The notes under the pieces were generated by a model that was given only the letters and a program-made list of their open reading frames with translations, was not told where the DNA came from and searched no databases. DNA of 64,000 bases from positions 620,001 to 684,000 of the forward strand of contig CP064999.1 of NCBI GenBank assembly GCA_016700115.1. The letters are read 5' to 3'. Made by a program: the position numbers and the translations under genes. This DNA is from Sphingobacteriales bacterium (GTDB lineage Bacteria > Bacteroidota > Bacteroidia > Chitinophagales > UBA2359). Below are positions 55,712-64,000 of this stretch, piece after piece (positions within the stretch are counted from its first letter, which is position 1; every line of letters starts with the position of its first letter).

Positions 55712-56212
55712 CTACGGGTTTTCGCTTTTCTTTTCCTGCACAAGTTGTTGGCAAACTTCATCAACTGCAAGGGGTATGAAATCCATGATTTCTAAAAAAG
55801 CGGCTATTTTTTCGGGCGAAAAACGGTTTAGAATTTGGCTGTTAACGCGGTAAACACCTTTAAGCGCTAATTTTCTCATTTCTATCCCATAGTCGGTGAG
55901 GCAGATGAATACCTTGCGGTTGTCGTTGCCTGATTTGCGCCGAACAACTAACCCTTTTTCTTGCATGGTTTTGAGCAACCGGGAAAGGCTGTTGGGTTCC
56001 ATGCCCATGCGCGGGGCTATATGAGTTACCGGAGTACCTTTTTCTTCGTTGATAGTGAGCAGGATAAACCCGGTGGCCATTGTGCTGTTGTATTCGGCAG
56101 CCATTTCGTTATACATCCGAGCAATTTCGTGCCAAATCGAACGAACTTTATAGACCAGAAATGCTTCGGCAACTCTGGCAAATTCGTCATTGTAAAGTTT
56201 TTTCTCGTCCAT
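55712..56212 (-). CDS. MarR-family transcriptional regulator
   Basis: 166 residues from the ATG at 56212 (MDEKKLYNDEFARVAEAF), preferred to an earlier start that adds a tyrosine-rich stretch. The winged-helix core is clear: GFILLTINEEKGTPVTHIAPRMGMEPNSLSRLLKTMQEKGLVVRR, then the wing SGNDNRKVFICLTDYG. Such dimeric regulators sense small ligands or oxidation and usually repress neighbouring genes. The target is not obvious; the upstream DUF4403-like gene is on the same strand 97 bases away and may share a transcript. Confidence 0.88.
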   Translation of the reverse strand: MDEKKLYNDEFARVAEAFLVYKVRSIWHEIARMYNEMAAEYNSTMATGFILLTINEEKGTPVTHIAPRMGMEPNSLSRLLKTMQEKGLVVRRKSGNDNRKVFICLTDYGIEMRKLALKGVYRVNSQILNRFSPEKIAAFLEIMDFIPLAVDEVCQQLVQEKKSENP

Positions 56213-56308
56213 TTGGCAAAGGTAAGCCCCTTTTTTATAATAATAAAAAAACAAACGGATAAGGTTTTGGATGCAACAAAGGTTAACCGGAAAAGATATC
56301 GTCAGATG

Positions 56309-57709
56309 CTAATAATAGTCTTCCAGCAACACTTGTGCTGAGGATTGTCCCTTGATGGTAAGCGTGGCTCTGAGGGCATCGGAACAAAAAGAAAGTTTTT
56401 CAATAGCAATTTCTGAAATGGCAGATTCAAATCTGACATTTTCAATTTGCTGGCTGCTTAAAAATTGGTGCAAGAACAGGTTCAATTCGGTTAATTGTTC
56501 GTTGATCAGTTCTTGAATGGTATCGCAGAGTTTGTCGGCTAACTTTTGGCCGGCAATCCGGTTTACCAATCGCAGAATATAACTCGAAGTGTCGAGTTCA
56601 AATTCAAAATTCCGGAGCACCAAAGTTTTGTTTTTTAAATCAAACCACGGAGTGAAACTGATAAACGCCTTGCCTCTCATAGAGCCTTTAAATGCTGCTT
56701 CGGCGAGAACTTTATTTTTATCCGGCACAGCATACAATACTACCCTTCCAAACCTGAGATGAAAGCGATTATTGAAAAACCGGAAGGTATATTGGCTAAG
56801 ATGTTTGTCAATGACCTCCGCAATTTTTTGGTACTTGAGATGATTGACCACTCTGACGATAGACTCGGGTTGGCCGCTTTCCATCATTTTAAGCGGAAGG
56901 GCGTTGGGCAAGGGGGCTTTTTGAAGAGTGCCGGACGGAGATGGAGTATCCGTTGTTGTTTCAACTTTTCCATTAACACACAAAAGTAGTTCGAGCTGTT
57001 TGGCTTTGCCTGCAATCTGTATGACAGAGAAATAGGCTTTTTGAGGATGGCATCGCAGCCATAAGTCAGGCTCGTCCCAGATTTTGAAGGATTGTTGAAG
57101 GGTTTCCCAAACTGAAAGAGCTATTTCTCTGAAGTTTAACTGCTCGGCGATGACCTCATCAATTTTACCAATCCACAAACCGACAAACCGCTCTAATTCT
57201 TTTTCAATGGCGGTCAACGCCCCTACTGGAACTCCTAAAATTCTCAGTTCCGGACTAAGCAACCAATTAAACTGCTCCACTTCTGTCCGGGTAAATAGTT
57301 GCCAATCTGCTTTGAGGTGCATTTGAATTCTGGCCTTGACCTGTACCTGCATCACCGCTTCCAGAGGCATGAGGGTCAGCAATAAACCTTTATCCTTGAC
57401 GGCAACTTTGACTTGCAGGGGCAAGTAAAGGTAGAGTTCATTTTCTTCGGCAGCAATCTGAAGAACAGACATTTTAGTTACTTCAACCGACACCGTATAA
57501 GGAAGAAGGCTTTGAGCAATTCCCAATTGCATGGTAGAAGTCTGATAAATAACATACCCGTTTGGCAGATAATGGTTAATCAGCCCTTCGATTTCGGATA
57601 GGGCTAACCTGGCCTTTGTGAAGGTTTGAGACAAATCCCCCTCGCCCGATTCCTGCATTTTTGCAATTTCGGTTATTTCAGATATATGAATGTTCGGTTT
57701 TCTCGACAT
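56309..57709 (-). CDS. DUF4403-like protein of unknown function
   Basis: 466 residues, no signal peptide. It is an alternating beta/helix protein with two internal halves of similar outline, each having long amphipathic strands and a helix with Trp and Leu (VGLWIGKIDEVIAEQL and RLVNRIAGQKLADKLCDTIQELINEQL). That duplicated plan with lipid-binding-like curvature suggests the DUF4403/BPI-like group, but I am only moderately sure. A proline- and serine-rich stretch (TPSPSGTLQKAPLPNALP) marks the middle. Possible role is membrane or lipid binding. It is divergent from scpA. Confidence 0.5.
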   Translation of the reverse strand: MSRKPNIHISEITEIAKMQESGEGDLSQTFTKARLALSEIEGLINHYLPNGYVIYQTSTMQLGIAQSLLPYTVSVEVTKMSVLQIAAEENELYLYLPLQVKVAVKDKGLLLTLMPLEAVMQVQVKARIQMHLKADWQLFTRTEVEQFNWLLSPELRILGVPVGALTAIEKELERFVGLWIGKIDEVIAEQLNFREIALSVWETLQQSFKIWDEPDLWLRCHPQKAYFSVIQIAGKAKQLELLLCVNGKVETTTDTPSPSGTLQKAPLPNALPLKMMESGQPESIVRVVNHLKYQKIAEVIDKHLSQYTFRFFNNRFHLRFGRVVLYAVPDKNKVLAEAAFKGSMRGKAFISFTPWFDLKNKTLVLRNFEFELDTSSYILRLVNRIAGQKLADKLCDTIQELINEQLTELNLFLHQFLSSQQIENVRFESAISEIAIEKLSFCSDALRATLTIKGQSSAQVLLEDYY

Positions 57710-58068
57710 GATTGCACAAAGTTCTTACTTTTTTTGCAACTACTTGCTATCCCCTGCTTTGGGTTATTTGAGGTTGAATTTTAATAACAAAAAACACTTG
57801 TAGAATAGCTCATAGTTTCTCAAGTTTTGCTGTTATCTCTTCATTCAGCCTTGCTTTTGTCTAAACAAATGTTACATTTTAAACTTGGACAATAAAACAG
57901 GCGGTGCAGTTGATTATCTTTAACTCTCAACTTCCGGCAGGTTTGAGTTGCCTTCTATCTGCTGTCATTTGCAGAAACTAACCCGCAATATTGTATCTTT
58001 ACGGCATGATTGCGTGTTAAACATCAGAGTGACCAGAATTATAGTTATCCCGCTGAATCTTTCCGACC
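57710..58068. other. Divergent intergenic region between the DUF4403-like gene and scpA
   Basis: About 360 AT-rich bases. The scpA-side promoter candidate is listed separately. Nothing else was recognised. Confidence 0.4.
57969..58001 (+). promoter_or_regulatory. Putative scpA promoter
   Basis: TTG at 57969-57971, a 22-base spacer and TATCTTTA (57994-58001), one mismatch from TAnnTTTG. The predicted start is about 60 bases before the ATG at 58069. Confidence 0.3.
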
Positions 58069-58872
58069 ATGCAAACCCAAACATATCATATAAAATTAGA
58101 GCAGTTTGAAGGCCCTTTCGACTTGTTGCTTTTTTTTATTGAAAGGGACGAGTTGGATATTCACGATGTGCCGATTGCCCGGCTTGCCGATGAATTTCTG
58201 GACTATATACACCTGATGGAGCGGCTGAACATAGACCTTGCGAGCGAGTTTATGCTCGTTGCTGCTACCCTGATGCACATAAAAGCCCGCCTGTTGCTGC
58301 CGCGAAAAGAACTGAATGAAGCCGGTGAAGAAATAGACCCGAGACAGGAATTGGTACAACGGTTGTTAGAATACAAACAATATAAGGAGGTTTCCGTACA
58401 AATGGAGGCTTTGGAAGAGGCGCGTTCCATGCGGTTTGAACGGGGAAATCTGGAAGAAGAAAACGAATATATTGCCCAAAAATTCAGCACAGAAAACGAA
58501 ATTGAGGCCATTTCGCTCTATAAACTGCTGCAGGTTTTTTCACAAGTAATGGACAAATATGAAAACCGGAATCAAAAAGTTCGTTTTTCAGTAGTTAAAC
58601 ACCCCTATACCATCGGACAGCAAAAAGATTATTTCCGGATTTTAATGGTTGGTAAAAGCCGCGTTTCTTTTGAAGAGGTTTTCAGCGATTGCGAAAACCG
58701 CATAGGCGCTATTTTCAGATTTTTAGCGCTGTTGGAACTGATTCAGGAAACCTGGCTTCAAATTCAAACCGGTCTGGATGTCAATGTTTTCTGGATTAGC
58801 CGGAATGAGGAGACAGAAGCCGGCAGTAGTTCCGGCTTTGAAGACGATAATGCGGATATGGCGATTGCCTGA
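58069..58872 (+). CDS. scpA: Segregation and condensation protein A (kleisin)
   Basis: 267 residues. The N-terminal SMC-binding part is typical (KLEQFEGPFDLLLFFIERDELDIHDVPIARLADEFLDYI is the conserved block, residues 9-47), followed by LASEFMLVAATLMHIKARLLLP. The C-terminal winged-helix region is at about 195-245 (VSFEEVFSDCENRIGAIFRFLALLELI). ScpA closes the SMC ring with ScpB for chromosome condensation. scpB and smc are not next to it. The last 20 residues are acidic and variable. Confidence 0.95.
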   Translation: MQTQTYHIKLEQFEGPFDLLLFFIERDELDIHDVPIARLADEFLDYIHLMERLNIDLASEFMLVAATLMHIKARLLLPRKELNEAGEEIDPRQELVQRLLEYKQYKEVSVQMEALEEARSMRFERGNLEEENEYIAQKFSTENEIEAISLYKLLQVFSQVMDKYENRNQKVRFSVVKHPYTIGQQKDYFRILMVGKSRVSFEEVFSDCENRIGAIFRFLALLELIQETWLQIQTGLDVNVFWISRNEETEAGSSSGFEDDNADMAIA

Positions 58873-58939
58873 ACCGGGCAAACCACGCTTTTACCAATCC
58901 TGTCTGTCCGAAATTATATCAGATTAGATTTATTTCCCG

Positions 58940-60022
58940 CTATTCATCCTTAAAAATAAACACATGAGGTTTGTGGATTTTGCCGGTCATCAAGCCTCTG
59001 TACATACCCTCGGTATTGAATTGCATGGCAATATTGCCTTGTTTGTCTATGGCAATTACCCCTCCTAAACCTCCTTGCGGCAGTAATTTTTCAAAAATAA
59101 CCTGCCGGGCAGCCGCTTCTACCGACAAACCCCGGTATTCCATCAGTGCCGATATATCATAAGCAGCTACATTCCGGATAAAATATTCACCGTGTCCGGT
59201 TGCTGAAACGGCACAGGTTTTATTGGAGGCAAAAGTGCCTGCGCCAATAACCGGAGAATCTCCGATTCTACCGAAACGTTTATTGGTCATGCCGCCTGTT
59301 GAGGTGCCTGCAGCTAAATTGCCGTTTTTGTCCAAAGCCACAGCCCCCACGGTGCCTAATTTTTTAATGCCCGATTCGCTGAGTTCAGTTTTAAATCCGG
59401 TTCCGTCAGAAGGGGGCGATTTGGTTTCCTGTTCTTTTATGTTTTGAAGTGCTTTTTGGCGAAGGGGTGTGATGAAATAATCCGGATCAACAATTTCCAA
59501 CCCCTGAGTTTTGGCAAAATCATCGGCACCGGCTCCAATCATCATTACATGCGGTGAGTTGTCCATCACCATCCTTGCGGCAAGAATGGGGTTTTTTACC
59601 GTTTTGACTCCTCCTACTGCACCGGCCTTACCGGTGTTGCCGTCCATGATTGAGGCATCTAACTCCGCATACCCCTGATTGGTCAATACAGCCCCTTTGC
59701 CTGCATTGAAAAGAGGAGAGTCTTCCATCATTACGATGGCGGCTTGAACGGCATCAACGCTCGATCCGCCTTTTTCCAAAACAGAATAACCGGCAAGCAG
59801 CGCTTCGGAAAGTGCCTGACGGTATCGTTGTTCCAAACTGTCGGACATGTCTTTTTTAAGAATGATTCCGGCACCGCCATGTATGGCAATAGCAATAGGA
59901 GCGGTATTTTTAGGCATAGTTTGAACGGTTAGTTCAGTCTTGATATCGGGTTGTTTAAAAAAGACAAATAACCACATAAAAACGGAAACCGCCAAAAGGA
60001 GGGGAACTTGATTCAGTTTCAT
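58940..60022 (-). CDS. iaaA: Isoaspartyl peptidase / plant-type L-asparaginase
   Basis: 360 residues. An N-terminal hydrophobic segment (about 8-22) suggests export or anchoring. The Ntn-hydrolase core starts IAIHGGAGII and has the autocleavage site GTVGAV with nucleophile Thr224, followed by the substrate residues in STGGMTNKRFGRIGDSP and GTFASN, and ATGHGEYFIR. Self-cleavage before Thr224 should give alpha and beta subunits. The enzyme removes isoaspartyl residues from dipeptides and can hydrolyse asparagine. It stands alone. Gene name given by family only. Confidence 0.88.
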   Translation of the reverse strand: MKLNQVPLLLAVSVFMWLFVFFKQPDIKTELTVQTMPKNTAPIAIAIHGGAGIILKKDMSDSLEQRYRQALSEALLAGYSVLEKGGSSVDAVQAAIVMMEDSPLFNAGKGAVLTNQGYAELDASIMDGNTGKAGAVGGVKTVKNPILAARMVMDNSPHVMMIGAGADDFAKTQGLEIVDPDYFITPLRQKALQNIKEQETKSPPSDGTGFKTELSESGIKKLGTVGAVALDKNGNLAAGTSTGGMTNKRFGRIGDSPVIGAGTFASNKTCAVSATGHGEYFIRNVAAYDISALMEYRGLSVEAAARQVIFEKLLPQGGLGGVIAIDKQGNIAMQFNTEGMYRGLMTGKIHKPHVFIFKDE

Positions 60023-60239
60023 GGCTGAAATTTTGGATAGGGAAGTACCGGGAATGTTTGACGTAAAAATACGGTATTTGCAAACTAAAAAACAAATTGT
60101 TGCAGATGTAAGCCGGTTAGGTTCTGTTTAAATTGGCGACCCAATCGAAGCTTTTTAGGGATAAAGTCGTAAAAACTGTATCCATCTCCACTACACTCAT
60201 TTTCATGCTTCCAATAACCCCAAATCTGCCCCCAAAAAA

Positions 60240-60750
60240 CCTTGTTGCACCCCTGCAAAGCTTTATTGCACCCCTGCAATAGGTTAATTCACCGCTGCAA
60301 TAATGCAATGTGCCCCTGCATTGCTTTATTGTACCCCTGCGATGGCTTAATGTGCCTCGGCAATGGGTCAATGCGCCTCTGCAATACTTTAAATCACCTC
60401 CGCAAAAACTTGTTGCACCTCTGCAATGCTTTTAATCGCCTCCTCATAGACTCATTGCACCCCTGCATTACTTTAATGTACCCCTGCAATGAGTTATTGC
60501 AGGGGTACATTGAGTTATTGTCAACCGTATTTTTTGCAACAAATTTTGTTTATTCTAAATGGTTAAAAAGGATGTGCCCCCTGATTTTAGAGGTGTGTCC
60601 GTTGTTTTTTGTTCTATGGTTGCCCAATTTTCGAGGCGTGGTGGTCTGTTTTCAAGAGAGGATATGTGTTTTTTGTTACTCGCCTCTAAATCGGGGACTG
60701 AGTTGGGTTCTTTAGAAGTTAATGGTAAAAAAGGATATTTCACCGGATTA
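60240..60750 (+). repeat. Dispersed repeat element, copy B: 21-bp tandem array plus hairpin and conserved tail
   Basis: About 12 units of 21 bases (core TTGCACCCCTGCAATG with 5-6 variable bases) run from about 60240 to 60500. The array closes with the inverted last unit CCCCTGCAATGAGTTATTGC/AGGGG (60481-60505), a hairpin with a 9-base stem. The block 60481-60552 matches 36455-36526 in reverse orientation with 4 mismatches. A further ~190 bases (to about 60750) is a diverged relative of the sequence next to copy A and here keeps an open frame (VVFCSMVAQFSRRGG). Orientation is opposite to copy A. Confidence 0.8.
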
Positions 60751-60917
60751 TAGTAGCTTGTTATTAACCCTATCCGGTTGAATAAAAATTTCGGATTTTA
60801 TAGCTATATAATTAGTAACCCACTTAATCTATGCTGTATTAAAGGAGCAGAACTCACAATTCATGGAATATATTTTTTGCCGCAAACCCAAAAATAGCTT
60901 TTTTAAAATTGACTTCT

Positions 60918-60925
60918 TAAATTTG
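60918..60925 (+). promoter_or_regulatory. Putative -7 box for the secreted hydrolase gene
   Basis: TAAATTTG fully matches TAnnTTTG and lies 55 bases before the ATG at 60981. No TTG at ideal -33 spacing. Confidence 0.3.
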
Positions 60926-60980
60926 TATATCAGACCTTGATGATGTTACTACAATTGTTGAAATCACAAAATTGAATACG

Positions 60981-63146
60981 ATGGATAACACATTAATAGC
61001 GAAAGCAAAATCATTCTTCACCTTGTTTCTTTTCTTTGTCTGTTTAAATGGTTTATCCCAAAACAACGTCCGGGCATGGTATGCAGACGGGCAGGTTTTT
61101 GTGGTGTGGGAAATCAGTCTGCCGATTGAGGAAACGTATGCCATTTACGCCAGCCCGAATTCGTTTACCAATACCGCCGATGCCACGTTGGTGGGCCGGC
61201 CTTTTGCCCTGGAATACCTTGGCTTTGGCTTGAAAGACAACCTGCAGGACACGACCGCCACCTTCCGCATACCCGATGGGCAGGGCGGTCTTTACCAATT
61301 GGCACTTCTCGAAGGGCTGTTTGTTTTCACCCCGCATCAGACCGGCTCCCTTTATTTTGCAGTTACCAAGTGGGGGGACAACGCCGTTACACCGGGGCAA
61401 AACATTACCGAAGCTGCCGTGCCGTTTACTTACGACCCCTTTAACGACCCTGTGGAATGTCATTTACAGCGCACATTCCCCTCTCCTTTCACAACCGGAT
61501 ATGCCTGTTTTGCTTATATACTGTGGGCAGATGGCAGGCAGAACCACTGGGAGGGTCGTCCCGATTTTCCTATTATGGCCAATGCTGCCAAAAACGGAAT
61601 GCCGGGGTTGTTTCTGGTGAGTGCTCCCGTCAACCTCGACACTACGAACACCTTCCCACTTTCCGTCTGGCTGCATGGCGGCGGCGGGATTGCTCGGCAG
61701 TCGCTGGCAGGTTCGAGAAAGGAGGTCAACATCAACCCGCAAGACGGCATTTTGGTGGCGCATGACGACAAGATATACGGCCGAAGGGGCGACACACCGC
61801 CCCACCCCGACCAGCCCTCGTGGCATTTCGGCTGGGGTAAAAGCTATGACCCTTTCACGCCAAACCTGACGCTTTCGGCAGATACCATCATCAACTACAC
61901 ACAGCGGCGCTACGTTTGGGTGGATGAATGGCTGTCAAGCCGTTTTAATGTGAACACACACCTCATCAACATACATGGCCACAGTATGGGCTCGGCCGGT
62001 GCACTGGCTTTGGTGAAATGCTTCCCGGAGCATTACGGCTCAGCAACCATTTTCAACACGGGCTGCGCCGGCCCTGAGGATGATTCTAACACGAATTACA
62101 TTTTCGGAACCAATGCGGACAATTTTCCTACTAACCTGACCAACAGGAATAACGAAGCTGTCCGCTTTTACGACCTCTGGGACTTGCACACCAACTGCTC
62201 TCCCTTGCGCGACATCCCGATCATCAGGCATTGGCACGGTAAAAATGACAACAACGGCACGATGCGATGGAGCCCCACAGTGGTCGAAAATTACATCACC
62301 TGCGACTCTCTCGGTACAGGAGCCCAAAACCACTGGAGCGAGCGCCCACACGGAATTGACCTGGCACCGGATTTTAATGACCACTGGATTATGGGAATCC
62401 CCGCCACCCAGCAAACTATGCTCGACAATGTGGATTTTGCAGAGTCCCGGTTTCACAACGATGAGTCTTTCCCTGCTTTTTTCAACCACCGCCTTGATGC
62501 TAAAAACAACGACCCCGGTACAGGTCTCATCGGAATCAACAATGGAGACGGAGACAACTGGGGTACCTGGGGCGGCTACCACCGATGGGAAAATGTGCTG
62601 GAATCGCTCAGCTCCTGGCAAGTAACGGCATGGCTTGAGAGCAACTCTATTTTCTCCAACGACCACTCGCCGGAAGACTTTCTGACCGCCGACTTAGCCA
62701 TTCGAAAGCCTCAGATGTTCAAACCCCTAACCGGACAAACAGTTTTTTGGACAGTAACAGACCTCGACACAGGCAACACCCTGCAGAGCGGCACAGCAAC
62801 CGTGCAGAACGACGGTCTGGTGGTCATTCCGCAGGTGGCGGTTTTCAAAGAAAATACCCGGAAAGTAGTCATTACGATAAGCACGAATGCCACCTTGACG
62901 GAAGAACTTGCATCAGAAAATTTACAAATCCGCATTTACCCAAACCCTGCAAGCAGGTCCGTTTTTACGGAACCCGATTGGCAGTCCGTTACCATCATTG
63001 ACATGAATGGCAGAGAAATCAGCAGTTGGAAAGTGAATACTCCCGGCCAAATTTTGGATGTTTCAAATTTGTCAAGTGGACTTTATTATATGTTCATAAT
63101 CATGAAGGATGGTAATCAAAAAACAGGTAAATTTGTCAAGCAGTAA
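60981..63146 (+). CDS. Secreted alpha/beta-hydrolase-fold protein with type A T9SS sorting domain
   Basis: 721 residues from the ATG at 60981 (MDNTLIAKAK), with a signal peptide ending near residue 27 (LNGLSQ). Residues ~30-150 form an N-terminal beta domain. The hydrolase part begins near 190 (FPLSVWLHGGGGIARQS) and has the nucleophile elbow GHSMG with Ser335; His of the late HWHGKNDNNGT or HGIDL region could complete the triad. Overall pattern resembles esterase/PHB-depolymerase-like enzymes. The last ~75 residues are a type A sorting domain (IRIYPNPASRSVF ... SSGLYYMF ... TGKFVKQ). The gene body is visibly richer in G and C than its neighbours, which may mean recent transfer. Substrate unknown. 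Confidence 0.78.
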   Translation: MDNTLIAKAKSFFTLFLFFVCLNGLSQNNVRAWYADGQVFVVWEISLPIEETYAIYASPNSFTNTADATLVGRPFALEYLGFGLKDNLQDTTATFRIPDGQGGLYQLALLEGLFVFTPHQTGSLYFAVTKWGDNAVTPGQNITEAAVPFTYDPFNDPVECHLQRTFPSPFTTGYACFAYILWADGRQNHWEGRPDFPIMANAAKNGMPGLFLVSAPVNLDTTNTFPLSVWLHGGGGIARQSLAGSRKEVNINPQDGILVAHDDKIYGRRGDTPPHPDQPSWHFGWGKSYDPFTPNLTLSADTIINYTQRRYVWVDEWLSSRFNVNTHLINIHGHSMGSAGALALVKCFPEHYGSATIFNTGCAGPEDDSNTNYIFGTNADNFPTNLTNRNNEAVRFYDLWDLHTNCSPLRDIPIIRHWHGKNDNNGTMRWSPTVVENYITCDSLGTGAQNHWSERPHGIDLAPDFNDHWIMGIPATQQTMLDNVDFAESRFHNDESFPAFFNHRLDAKNNDPGTGLIGINNGDGDNWGTWGGYHRWENVLESLSSWQVTAWLESNSIFSNDHSPEDFLTADLAIRKPQMFKPLTGQTVFWTVTDLDTGNTLQSGTATVQNDGLVVIPQVAVFKENTRKVVITISTNATLTEELASENLQIRIYPNPASRSVFTEPDWQSVTIIDMNGREISSWKVNTPGQILDVSNLSSGLYYMFIIMKDGNQKTGKFVKQ

Positions 63147-63180
63147 GTGTAATTTTTAAGATTTAAAGCTTAATTGACAA

Positions 63181-63348
63181 ATGGAATATGCTGCGGTTTT
63201 GCGGGTAAGTGAAGTGGCTGTCCCCGATTTTCGAATTTTTCAGGAGCTTTTAGGGCATAATAGCTCTACTACCACCAAACGATATACCCATGTAAGCAAT
63301 CGAATTATCCAAAGGATGCTAAGCCGCTTTGATAGTTTGGTAAAGTAA
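63181..63348 (+). pseudogene. C-terminal remnant of a tyrosine recombinase/phage integrase
   Basis: A 55-codon frame ends with QELLGHNSSTTTKRYTHVS then RIIQRMLSRF. LGHxSxxTTxxYTHV is the classical end of tyrosine recombinases, including the catalytic GH and the nucleophile Tyr. The earlier catalytic motifs (the Arg and HxxR regions) are missing, and the first ~17 codons do not look like integrase. It is therefore a fragment, 34 bases after the hydrolase gene. A weak direct similarity (GCGGGTAAGT at 63201 and GCGTGTAAGT at 63374) flanks the remnant. Confidence 0.8.
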
Positions 63349-63462
63349 AAAATTGAAAAATGCGCAGGTTTTTGCGTGTAAGTAGATGTTGGCGGGCACA
63401 ATTTTTGACAATTTTAGCCCTGATTTAGTGAACAAAAGAGGGAATAATTACCTTTAAGCAAC

Positions 63463-64000
63463 ATGAGGACAGAACTTGACATAAGTGCAAACATGCTTAC
63501 ATGGGCGATTGCCCGTGCTGGTTATGACTTGCACGAGTTTATAGGAAAAGTTCCCAATGTTCAATTGTGGATTAAGGGTGAAAAAAAACCGACAGTAAAA
63601 CAACTTGAGGATTTTTCTAAAAAAGTTTATCTTCCTTTTGGGTATTTGTTTTTACCAAATCCCCCAGAGGAGAAACTACCTATACCCTTTTTTAGAACAA
63701 ACGACCCACAGGCAACCAATGTAAGTGTTAATGTATATGATACTATCTTGCTTTTGCTGCAAAGACAAGATTGGTTAAAGGAATATCTAAAAGATAATGA
63801 CTTTAAACCCATTCCCTTTGTTGGAAAATTCAAAGGAACAGAAAACATTGCAACGATTGTTTACGATATTAGACAAACACTTGGGTTAAGAGAAAATTGG
63901 GCAAGCCAGTTTGACACATGGGAAGAATCCCTAAATGTCTTAACACATAAAATTCAAGAAGCTGGTATAATAGCAATGTTTAATGGGATTGTTGAGAATA
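63463..64000 (+). CDS. XRE/ImmA-IrrE-family metallo-endopeptidase, 3' end outside window
   Basis: 179 visible codons from the ATG at 63463; the frame is open to the edge. The N-terminal ~65 residues resemble the short helix-turn-helix part of the family (WAIARAGYDLHEFIGKVPN ... WIKGEKKPTVKQLEDFSKK). The conserved YLPFGYLFLPNPPEEKLPIPFFRT follows, a signature of ImmA/IrrE-type stress or phage-linked regulators. The zinc HEXXH motif would come beyond the window. Such proteins cleave repressors in mobile elements or act with toxin-antitoxin loci. With the integrase remnant on its left it suggests a mobile or defence region starting here. Confidence 0.8.
   Translation, partial: MRTELDISANMLTWAIARAGYDLHEFIGKVPNVQLWIKGEKKPTVKQLEDFSKKVYLPFGYLFLPNPPEEKLPIPFFRTNDPQATNVSVNVYDTILLLLQRQDWLKEYLKDNDFKPIPFVGKFKGTENIATIVYDIRQTLGLRENWASQFDTWEESLNVLTHKIQEAGIIAMFNGIVEN

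Larger units (their letters stand above)
60023..60980. other. Gene-free region of about 950 bases holding repeat element copy B
   Basis: No convincing gene. The left part is ordinary AT-rich sequence. The centre is the second 21-bp repeat element. To its right, plain AT-rich sequence leads to a TAAATTTG box in front of the secreted hydrolase gene. Open frames across the array follow from its 7-codon period. Confidence 0.6.

Noticed and set aside
60242..60715. 157-residue plus-strand frame over the 21-bp array
   Set aside because: It is a by-product of the 7-codon period (repeats of the LLHPCNx type), interrupted in copy A, and has no other coding sign.

Overview
The window looks like a chromosomal segment of a Bacteroidota bacterium, probably from the Saprospiria/Chitinophagia side of the phylum. 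The signs are type IX secretion sorting domains of both type A and type B, choice-of-anchor L and PKD adhesin-like proteins, TonB-dependent receptors with an N-terminal carboxypeptidase-regulatory-like domain, promoters of the TTG-N19/20-TAnnTTTG kind, and almost no Shine-Dalgarno sites. No rRNA, tRNA, CRISPR array or complete insertion sequence was seen.

Layout. 1-6.7 kb (minus): a cut-off SLC13 permease, an M28 peptidase with a membrane glycosyltransferase, a 42-bp tandem repeat, a cupin and an intradiol-dioxygenase-like lipoprotein. 7.3-11.6 kb (plus): a secreted dockerin-like protein, a DEAD-box helicase and a CMP-nonulosonate synthetase. 11.7-15.5 kb (minus): a tightly coupled ATPase + PIN nuclease pair sits between neuA and neuD-neuC. 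15.9-25.3 kb: a large FG-GAP secreted protein, phosphatidylserine decarboxylase, and three consecutive genes that together carry five DsbD-alpha domains and end in a full DsbD. 25.3-35.8 kb: a TonB receptor, a processive GT2, an OppC-type permease, a SpoIIE phosphatase, a large surface protein and an L,D-transpeptidase. 36-41.1 kb: a 21-bp tandem-repeat element, small enzymes, and a TonB receptor behind a TPP riboswitch, so very likely a thiamine-compound transporter. 41.1-48 kb: an accessory insert (AbiEi-like gene plus a truncated DNA-binding protein) bracketed by 254-bp direct repeats that duplicate the region in front of sbcDC. 48-58.9 kb: a periplasmic helical protein, twin choice-of-anchor L proteins of identical length, a Zn dehydrogenase, an M61 peptidase, a MarR regulator, a DUF4403-like protein and ScpA. 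59-64 kb: an isoaspartyl peptidase, a second copy of the 21-bp repeat element, a secreted alpha/beta hydrolase, an integrase remnant and the start of an ImmA/IrrE peptidase.

Most promising for novelty: the ATPase-PIN cassette inside a nonulosonate locus, the repeat-bracketed AbiEi insert, the DsbD-alpha expansion including a domain that lost both cysteines, and the dispersed repeat element made of a 21-bp array, a hairpin and a conserved tail. All functional calls come from reading the sequence; no database search was run.
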